Assembly: GCF_021109255.1 (NCBI RefSeq)
Contig: NZ_JAJODG010000002.1
Reading direction: 5' to 3' (one strand)
Source: Merdimmobilis hominis
GTDB lineage: Bacteria > Bacillota > Clostridia > Oscillospirales > Ruminococcaceae
Length of the DNA: 64,000 nt
Within the stretch, counting starts at the first letter, position 1; each line of letters begins with the position of its first letter. The notes beneath the pieces are model-generated. The model was not told the origin of the DNA, ran no database searches, and worked only from the letters and a program-made list of their open reading frames with translations. Positions 58,304 to 64,000 of this stretch are shown here, piece after piece. Both the position numbers and the translations under genes were made by a program.

Positions 58304-58318
58304 TATAATACCTATAAT
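58304..58318 (+). promoter_or_regulatory. Candidate -10 elements of murC
   Basis: Two TATAAT hexamers (58304-58309, 58313-58318). A weak TTTATT at 17 nt from the first could be its -35. They lie about 50-60 nt before murC. Confidence 0.5.
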
Positions 58319-58365
58319 GGAAAAGGAAGGCTTCGGCCAAAAATCGCTGACAAAGAGGTGCCACG

Positions 58366-59733
58366 ATGACACATATTGACGATACCATTCTCGCCGGCAA
58401 ACACCACATCCACTTCATTGGGGTGGGCGGCTCCGGCATGTTCCCCATTGTGCAGATTCTGCTTTCCCAAGGGTATGCCATCTCCGGGTCAGACAACAAC
58501 CCCGGGGAAACCCTGGACGCCGAACAGGCTATGGGGGTGACTGTATACATGGGCCAGCGCCCGGAGAATCTCAAAGGGGCGGAGCTGGTGGTCTACTCCG
58601 CCGCCATCATGGAAGATAATCCTGAACTGGTAGCTGCCCGGCAGATGGGTGTGCCGGTGGTGGAGCGGTCGGAGATGTTGGGCCTTTTAACCCGGCACTA
58701 CAGCGACTGCATCTGTGTCTCCGGCACCCACGGAAAGACCACTACCACAGCGATGCTCACCCAAATTTTATACGGCGCGGGCCTAGACCCCACCGCTGTG
58801 ATCGGGGGGAAGCTCCCTGCTATCGGCGGCAGCGGCCGGGCTGGCAGCAGCTCCATCATGACCTGTGAAGCCTGTGAATTTGTGGACACCTTCCTCCACC
58901 TGGCCCCAGATTACGCGGTGATTTTGAATGTAGACGCCGATCACTTGGATTACTTCGGAACTCTGGAAAACATCATCAAATCCTTCCACAAATTCGCTGG
59001 GATGGCCACCAAGGCCATCCTTTACAACGGTGACGACCCCAACACCTGTAAAGCGGTAGAGGGGCTTGATCAGCCCAAGACCACCTTCGGCTGGAGGGAG
59101 GACAATGACTTCTACCCTGCTAATATCGTCCAGAAAGGCGGGGTCAAGTGCGGCTTTGACCTGATGTGCCGCGGGGAAAACCTAGGCCACATCGAACTGA
59201 ATGTCCCCGGGCGGCACAACATCCTCAACGCGGTGGCCGCCGCTGCCGCCGCCCTGGCTGTAGGGGCCACGCCCGCCCAGATCCAGGAGCATCTGCCCCA
59301 GTTCCGGGGCGCTCACCGGCGGTTTGAGGTGCTGGGCCAGGTGAACGGCGTCACCATCGCCGACGACTACGCCCACCATCCCGCTGAGCTGAAGGTCACC
59401 TTGGAGGCCGCCAAAGAGATGGATTTCAATCGGGTATGGGCGGTGTTCCAGCCTTTCACCTACTCCCGCACCGCCCTCCTTTTGGAGGATTTTGCCAAGA
59501 TCCTCCCCATTGCAGACCGGGTGGTCCTCTCGGCCATCATGGGCGCCCGAGAAGTCAACACCTATGGGATCTACGCCAAAGACTTGGCGGATAAAATCCC
59601 CGGCTGCGTCTGGTTTGAGACCTTCCCTGAGATTGCCCGCTACGTGATCCAAGAGGCTCAGCCCGGCGACCTGGTCATCACCCTGGGCTGCGGAGACGTC
59701 TACAAATGCGCCCATATGATGCTGGGGGAATAA
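58366..59733 (+). CDS. murC: UDP-N-acetylmuramate--L-alanine ligase
   Basis: 455 aa. The UDP-binding start is HFIGVGGSGMFPIVQIL (about 17-33). The ATP-binding P-loop is CVSGTHGKTTTTAML near 121-135. Later motifs are DDYAHHPAELKVTLEAA near 330-346 and the C-terminal domain. MurC adds L-Ala to UDP-MurNAc in peptidoglycan synthesis. ATG at 58366 follows GAGGTGCCACG. Neighbours glmS (convergent) and spoVG share the wall/septum theme. Confidence 0.97.
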   Translation: MTHIDDTILAGKHHIHFIGVGGSGMFPIVQILLSQGYAISGSDNNPGETLDAEQAMGVTVYMGQRPENLKGAELVVYSAAIMEDNPELVAARQMGVPVVERSEMLGLLTRHYSDCICVSGTHGKTTTTAMLTQILYGAGLDPTAVIGGKLPAIGGSGRAGSSSIMTCEACEFVDTFLHLAPDYAVILNVDADHLDYFGTLENIIKSFHKFAGMATKAILYNGDDPNTCKAVEGLDQPKTTFGWREDNDFYPANIVQKGGVKCGFDLMCRGENLGHIELNVPGRHNILNAVAAAAAALAVGATPAQIQEHLPQFRGAHRRFEVLGQVNGVTIADDYAHHPAELKVTLEAAKEMDFNRVWAVFQPFTYSRTALLLEDFAKILPIADRVVLSAIMGAREVNTYGIYAKDLADKIPGCVWFETFPEIARYVIQEAQPGDLVITLGCGDVYKCAHMMLGE

Positions 59734-59765
59734 GCCTTTCTCCCCCGCCATCCATCAATACGCAA

Positions 59766-59806
59766 AAAACTCCCCCGAGGACTCCAATCCTCAGGGGAGT
59801 TTTTCA
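59766..59806. terminator. Bidirectional terminator between murC and glmS
   Basis: An AAAACTCCCC...GGGGAGTTTTT stem with U-tracts on both sides. Confidence 0.9.
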
Positions 59807-59828
59807 TCTATTGTTCGATTGGGAATCC

Positions 59829-61646
59829 CTATTCCACAGTGACCGATTTGGCCAGGTTGCGGGGTTTATCCACATCGCAGCCCCGGCACACCGAAGTGTG
59901 ATAAGCCAGCAGCTGAAGGGCCGCAACAGCCAAGAGGGGGGTGAAGAGATCCGGGGCCTTTGGCAGCCGGATGGCCTGGTCGTAGACCTCCTCGTCGATG
60001 GGGGAGCCCTCCTGGGCCAGCAGCAGCACCCAAGCGCCCCGGGCCTTGACCTCCTTGATGTTGCTGACCATCTTTCCCAGCAGATGTTCCTGGGTGGCCA
60101 CCGCCACCACCGGCACCCCATTGGTGATCAGGGAGATGGTTCCGTGCTTCAACTCACCGGCGGCATAGGCTTCACAGTGGATATAGGAGATCTCCTTGAG
60201 CTTCAGCGCCCCTTCCTGGGAGAGGGCCCAATCCAGCCCCCGGCCCAGGAAAAAGATGCTCTCACTTCCCTGGAAACGCCCCGCGATGGAGGCGATTGCA
60301 TCGTTCTGTTCCAGCACCCGGGGCAGTTTTTCCACTGTTTGCAGCAGCTCTTCTACCTTGGCGCGGATCTCTTCCTCCCCCAAGGTGCGGGCAGAGCGAG
60401 CCATGGCGAAGGCCAGCAGGTACATCACCGACACCTGCACCGAATAAGCTTTGGTGCTGGCCACGGCGATCTCCGGGCCCGCGTGGGTGTAGATGACGTA
60501 GTCCGCTTCCCGGGCGATGGTGGAGCCGGCCACGTTGACCACGCCAAGGGTGGGAACCCCCCGCTGTTTGGCTAGCCGCAAGGCAGCCAAGCTGTCGGCG
60601 GTCTCCCCAGACTGGGAGATGATGACCACCAGGTCATCTTTGGATAAAATGGGGTCCCGGTACCGGAATTCCGAGGCGATCTGCACCTCCACCGGGATAC
60701 GGGCCAGGGTTTCGATCAAATCCCGGCCCACCAGGCCGGCGTACATAGCGGTACCGCAGGCCACAATGTGAATCCGGCCGCGGCCTTTAAACAGGCATTC
60801 GGGGATGCCGTCGTATTCAAAGGAGGGCAAGCCGTCTTTGAGGCGGGGGTGGATGGTATCCCGCAGGGCCTTGGGCTGCTCAAAAATCTCCTTGAGCATG
60901 AAATGGGGGTAACCGTCCTTCCGGGCCTGCTCCACATCCCAGGTGGCGGTGTGGACTTTCTTCTCCACCGGCGCACCCCCAGGGGAGTAGACGGTGATGC
61001 CGCAAGAGGTGGCCACGGCGATCTCCCCCTCTTCCAGGGTGAAGAACCGCTTGGTATGGCTCAGCACCGCTGCGATGTCTGAAGCGATAAAGTTCTCCCC
61101 TTCTCCTAGAGCGGCGATGAGGGGATTGTCTTTGCGCACCCCGTAGACCTCCCCCGGTCGATCGGCAAACAGGATGGCCAGGGCATAAGCCCCCTCGATC
61201 TGCCGGGTCATCTCCCGGATGGCGGCCAGCGGGTCCCCCTGATAGAGGGAATCCAGCAGCAGGGCGGCCGTCTCGGTGTCGGTCTGTGTCTTAAATACAT
61301 AGCCCTCTGCGGTGAGCCGGCTGCGCAGCTCCAGATAGTTTTCAATGATGCCGTTGTGAACCAGCATGACCCGCTCTGTCCCGTGAGGATGGGCGTTGCG
61401 GTCGCTGGGCTCCCCATGGGTGGCCCAGCGGGTGTGGGCGATGCCGCAGTGGCCGCTCACCGGGGAGGTGTTCAGCTTCTCCCGCAGGCATTTGAGCCGC
61501 CCTTCCGCTTTGACGGTGGTGATGCCATCCCCGGCAAACACCGAAATCCCCGCGGAATCATACCCGCGGTACTCCAAGTTTTCCAGCCCCTCCAAAAGGA
61601 TGTCCACTGCATTTTGGGGGCCGCTATAACCAACGATACCACACAT
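59829..61646 (-). CDS. glmS: Glutamine--fructose-6-phosphate aminotransferase (isomerizing)
   Basis: 605 aa, starting CGIVGYSGPQNA with the catalytic Cys at position 2 after Met. The glutaminase part spans about 1-230, with TRWATHGEPSDRNAHPH. Two SIS domains follow, with ACGTAMYAGL near 297 and SQSGETADSLAAL near 344, and the usual C-terminal end, NLAKSVTVE. It makes glucosamine-6-phosphate, the first step to UDP-GlcNAc. ATG at 61646 follows GGAGG by 9 nt. Expression is controlled by the glmS ribozyme just upstream. Confidence 0.97.
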   Translation of the reverse strand: MCGIVGYSGPQNAVDILLEGLENLEYRGYDSAGISVFAGDGITTVKAEGRLKCLREKLNTSPVSGHCGIAHTRWATHGEPSDRNAHPHGTERVMLVHNGIIENYLELRSRLTAEGYVFKTQTDTETAALLLDSLYQGDPLAAIREMTRQIEGAYALAILFADRPGEVYGVRKDNPLIAALGEGENFIASDIAAVLSHTKRFFTLEEGEIAVATSCGITVYSPGGAPVEKKVHTATWDVEQARKDGYPHFMLKEIFEQPKALRDTIHPRLKDGLPSFEYDGIPECLFKGRGRIHIVACGTAMYAGLVGRDLIETLARIPVEVQIASEFRYRDPILSKDDLVVIISQSGETADSLAALRLAKQRGVPTLGVVNVAGSTIAREADYVIYTHAGPEIAVASTKAYSVQVSVMYLLAFAMARSARTLGEEEIRAKVEELLQTVEKLPRVLEQNDAIASIAGRFQGSESIFFLGRGLDWALSQEGALKLKEISYIHCEAYAAGELKHGTISLITNGVPVVAVATQEHLLGKMVSNIKEVKARGAWVLLLAQEGSPIDEEVYDQAIRLPKAPDLFTPLLAVAALQLLAYHTSVCRGCDVDKPRNLAKSVTVE

Positions 61647-61739
61647 AATTGTGTTCCTCCAAGCTTTCATACTGTGCGGACGCCAAAGAAACCGCGGCTT
61701 CGGCACCGTGGTCCGTCCGATGTTATTTTGTAGTCCTTG

Positions 61740-61882
61740 CGCTTCCCCGGCCCGGGATTTGTCCCCGCAGTCACCTGCGGGCTTTGTCCTGCCGTACGTC
61801 TGGAAGCATGACGGGGAGACATCCGCCGAAACATTCGATACTTCTCCCGCCTCGTCGACCGCCTGGCGCGGTACATGGCGCT
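61740..61882 (-). ncRNA. glmS ribozyme (GlcN6P-responsive self-cleaving riboswitch)
   Basis: In the leader of glmS the minus strand reads AGCGCC at 61882-61877, then GTCGACGAGG, a TATCGA...TTCGGCGG core, a stem near 61817-61796, and the P3-type hairpin CCCGCAGGTGACTGCGGG (61779-61762) followed by ACAAATCC. Order and core blocks match the known glmS ribozyme class (A-GCGCC cleavage site, GACGAGG, ATCG, CAGGYGACTG). Cleavage would fall between 61882 and 61881. GlcN6P acts as cofactor, cutting the mRNA when the product is abundant. The 5' end is certain; the 3' end is approximate. Confidence 0.93.
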
Positions 61883-61939
61883 GGGGCTCACTGGCCGAAA
61901 TCCATCCCTCCTTTTGGGCCGTTTTTTCGCCTTGCCCCT

Positions 61940-61968
61940 ATTATGACAGCTTTTTCCTATTTGTTCAA
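61940..61968 (-). promoter_or_regulatory. SigA promoter of the glmS ribozyme/glmS transcript
   Basis: Minus strand: TTGAAC (61968-61963), 17 nt, CATAAT (61945-61940), about 58 nt before the ribozyme. The gap 61983-62300 holds an 18-nt perfect palindrome (62017-62034) and nothing else I can name. Confidence 0.72.
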
Positions 61969-62304
61969 GTAAAATCCGCAATCGGCTCCGCCCTTCATTC
62001 TATGCATATGGGGGCCGCAAAAGTGCACTTTTGCAGGGAAAACCGGCAGAACCTGGCGCTAAACCCAACCTTCGCCCCAGAATATGGGGAATTTTTCCGC
62101 GGCTCTGGGGCTTCATCCAGAATTTCCCTGCCCTAGGCCCTTCCCGAGATCGACCCCGCCTGTATGGCCGGGTTCCCTCAGCTGCTCCTTGGCACGTACC
62201 AGAACTGGGATGGCCCCAGGTTTGAATTCTTTCCCAGCCGCTTGGCCCCCCTCACCCGAATCTAAAGCCAAGCAAGAGCCGTCATCGGCCCCCCTATCCT
62301 CTGC

Positions 62305-62338
62305 AAAAAGGAAAAACCGGGTCCTGCAAGACCCGGTT
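62305..62338 (-). terminator. Terminator of dsdA
   Basis: An AACCGGGTC/GACCCGGTT stem (62315-62338) with U-tract TTTTTCCTTTTT on the minus strand. Confidence 0.88.
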
Positions 62339-62352
62339 CCATGGCATTTTTT

Positions 62353-63708
62353 TTATTTTGTCAGGAGGGATTTCCCTTTTTGATAATAGGCGCTCATCTC
62401 CGCCTCCGGGACCATATTGCCGCCGGTGGCCCAGATCAGATGGGTGGCGCCGGCCATCGCCGAGGTGATGCCTTCCTTGGCCTGGTAAGCCTTGCCCCCT
62501 TCGGTGGCACAGACGTTGCCAGGGCCCTTCATACCAGCCAGAGCGCTGGGCTCCAGGCGGATGCCCTCCTGGTCTGTGAGGGCCGCCAGATACTGGTACA
62601 GCCGCTCATCGGTGACGGTGTAGCTGCCGCTGAGGAAGGGCTGGATCACCTTGCCCACAAAGCTGGAGGCCCGGCCCACCGCCAGACCGTCGGCCGCAGT
62701 GCGGTTGTCGATGCCGAAATCCTGGACACACACCTGGTCGTGATACCCGGTGGAAAGGCCTAGAATCATGCAGGGGGAATGGGTCGGCTCGGCGAAGAAG
62801 CAGTGGGCCGCCCCTCCGAATACCTGCTTGATGCCGAAGGCAACGCCGCCGGGGCCGCCGCCTACGCCACAGGGCAGGTAGACAAAGAGGGGGTGGGTTT
62901 CATCCACCGGGATACCGGCCTCAGCCAGCTGGTTTTTCAGCCGCAGAGCCGCCACCGAATAGCCCATAAACAGGGTTTTGGAGTTCTCATCGTCCACAAA
63001 GTGGCAGTGGTCATCCCCCTGGGCCTGGCGCCGGCCCTCCTCCACAGCTTTGCTGTAGTCATCGGCGTACTCCACCACCTGCACCCCTTTGGAGCGGAGC
63101 AGGTCTTTCTTCCACTGGCGGGCGTCGGCGGACATGTGCACAGTGACCTTAAAGCCCAGTTTGGCGCTCATGATGCCGATGGAGAGGCCCAGGTTTCCAG
63201 TGGAACCCACCGCGATGGAGTATTGGGAAAAGAGCTCCCGGAACCGGGGCTCCATGAGGACGGCGTAGTTGTCCTCCAGCTTCAGCAGACCGGACTGAAG
63301 GGCGATGTCCTCAGCGTGGTGGAGCACCTCATAAATGCCTCCCCGGGCCTTGATGGAGCCGGAGATGGGCAGATGGCTGTCCAGCTTCAACAACAGACGG
63401 CCCTGGATGCTGCCGCCGGCTTCCCCCTCCAGGTAGGGGCGCATATTCTCAATCTCTGCCAAGGGGGATTCGATGATGCCGCCGGTTTTAGCCGTCTCAG
63501 GGAAAGCCAAAGCAAGATAAGGTGCAAACCGCTCCAGCCGGGCGGAGGCATCCAAAACGTCCTCCATGGTCACCGAGCTTTCGGCGACAGCCTCATCGAT
63601 GGGAAGCTTTTTCGGGTTGATCCAAAGGGTCTCCTTCAGGTCGATCAGATCGCGGACAATGGGGAACTCCTCTTCCCACTGGCCGATGGGTTTTCCAAGA
63701 ATCTTCAT
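62353..63708 (-). CDS. dsdA: D-serine ammonia-lyase (D-serine dehydratase)
   Basis: 451 aa, a PLP enzyme of fold type II. The PLP Lys is in SGSIKARGGIYEVLHHAE near 115-132. The phosphate-binding glycine loop GSTGNLGLSIGIMSAKLG near 167-184 and the PCGVGGGPGGVAFGIKQ loop near 279-295 are clear. It breaks D-serine to pyruvate and ammonia. ATG at 63708 follows GGAGGAAATACGCC. Its neighbour encodes a D-aminoacylase, which suggests a D-amino acid breakdown operon. No dsdC/dsdX in view. Confidence 0.95.
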   Translation of the reverse strand: MKILGKPIGQWEEEFPIVRDLIDLKETLWINPKKLPIDEAVAESSVTMEDVLDASARLERFAPYLALAFPETAKTGGIIESPLAEIENMRPYLEGEAGGSIQGRLLLKLDSHLPISGSIKARGGIYEVLHHAEDIALQSGLLKLEDNYAVLMEPRFRELFSQYSIAVGSTGNLGLSIGIMSAKLGFKVTVHMSADARQWKKDLLRSKGVQVVEYADDYSKAVEEGRRQAQGDDHCHFVDDENSKTLFMGYSVAALRLKNQLAEAGIPVDETHPLFVYLPCGVGGGPGGVAFGIKQVFGGAAHCFFAEPTHSPCMILGLSTGYHDQVCVQDFGIDNRTAADGLAVGRASSFVGKVIQPFLSGSYTVTDERLYQYLAALTDQEGIRLEPSALAGMKGPGNVCATEGGKAYQAKEGITSAMAGATHLIWATGGNMVPEAEMSAYYQKGKSLLTK

Positions 63709-63735
63709 GGCGTATTTCCTCCCGCTGTTTACAGG

Positions 63736-64000
63736 TTATCGTTGGTTGTGGCGCAGCAGTTTGCCGGGGGTTTTCCCGGTGAGCTTGCCGTCTTTCCAGA
63801 CCGGTTCCCCAGCGACCATCACCAGGTCCAAGCCCTCGGTCAAGGCACAGGGATCGGTATAGGTAGCCCGGTCGCGGAGCCGTTCCAGGTCAAAGAGCAC
63901 CAGGTCGGCATCATACCCTTCGGCGATCCGGCCTTTACCGGGCAGCATGAGCCGCTCTGCAGGGAGGCCGGTCATCCGGTGGATGCACTCCTCTAAGGTG
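63736..64000 (-). CDS. N-acyl-D-amino-acid deacylase / D-aminoacylase (C-terminal part)
   Basis: The C-terminal 87 codons of an amidohydrolase-superfamily protein cut by the right edge; the frame is open to the edge. The visible part reads TLEECIHRMTGLPAERLMLP, then GRIAEGYDADLVLFDLERLRD and TYTDP, the standard closing domain of D-aminoacylases with the small beta-sandwich. It frees D-amino acids from N-acyl forms, which dsdA (27 nt downstream) could use if D-serine is released. The active-site domain lies outside the window. Confidence 0.85.
   Translation of the reverse strand, partial: TLEECIHRMTGLPAERLMLPGKGRIAEGYDADLVLFDLERLRDRATYTDPCALTEGLDLVMVAGEPVWKDGKLTGKTPGKLLRHNQR

Noticed and set aside
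1..64000. CRISPR array or toxin-antitoxin pair
   Set aside because: No regularly spaced repeats with spacers and no recognisable toxin/antitoxin pair were seen anywhere in the window.

Overview
The window reads as chromosomal DNA of a GC-rich (high fifties percent by eye), endospore-forming, anaerobic Clostridia member, most like Oscillospiraceae/Ruminococcaceae. The evidence is the sporulation genes yqfC, yqfD, ylbJ and spoVG, the Clostridia-type fusion of IspH to ribosomal protein S1, a glmS ribozyme, the Firmicutes order yqfC-yqfD-phoH-ybeY-dgkA-era-yqzL-recO, strong Shine-Dalgarno sites and frequent TTG/GTG starts. The species is not identifiable from sequence alone. No prophage, transposase, CRISPR array, rRNA or origin was seen.

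Layout. 1-2.65 kb: end of a surface-polysaccharide cluster (polymerase-like protein, Wzx flippase, Gfo/Idh oxidoreductase), then tRNA-Thr(CGT). 3.3-7.2 kb: AraC regulator and a metal-efflux island (free HMA chaperone, P1B ATPase, ArsR regulator). 7.4-10.3 kb: ECF sigma factor with a membrane-anchored beta-propeller protein. 10.5-21.6 kb: LysR regulator, cation/proton antiporter, AbrB-family transporter, two lipoproteins, a condensation-domain/DUF6320 pair, an unlisted 41-aa membrane protein, an MFS carrier and a decayed MATE gene. 21.8-29.9 kb: DNA repair, RNA and sporulation operon. 30.0-36.4 kb: ylbJ, a small Cys protein, a GHL10-amidase cell-wall enzyme, a PH-domain protein, an unknown membrane protein and trmB. 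36.5-42.4 kb: two tandem M20 amidohydrolases, then ZIP, MscS and MntP transporters. 43.0-45.1 kb: DUF5685, a DnaJ protein with a Cys-rich tail, and a membrane protein. 45.3-49.7 kb: MBOAT/DHHW O-acyl transfer pair, a DUF4358 lipoprotein and a membrane protein. 49.8-55.1 kb: ispH-rpsA, plsC, cmk, a flavoprotein and an RpiR regulator. 55.5-57.6 kb: two-part chromate-type transporter with divergent LysR regulator. 57.7-64 kb: spoVG, murC, ribozyme-controlled glmS, D-serine dehydratase and the end of a D-aminoacylase.

How the genes work together. Much of the window serves the envelope and spore: glycan export, muropeptide precursor synthesis (glmS, murC), peptidoglycan cleavage, phospholipid acylation and mother-cell sporulation proteins. 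Metal handling recurs (P1B ATPase/ArsR, ZIP, MntP). The closing dsdA and D-aminoacylase genes suggest use of D-amino acids.

Most distinctive observations: the glmS ribozyme; a possible ATC initiation codon for phoH; a 28-bp perfect palindrome on the trmB promoter; divergent SigE-like promoters between yqfC and ylbJ; a MATE gene that lost TM4-6 and TM8; a candidate small RNA near 20.4 kb; a hairpin-packed noncoding stretch at 42.66-42.88 kb; and the DUF5685/DnaJ-Cys/membrane-protein cassette, which is the best candidate for an undescribed system. None is proven by sequence alone.
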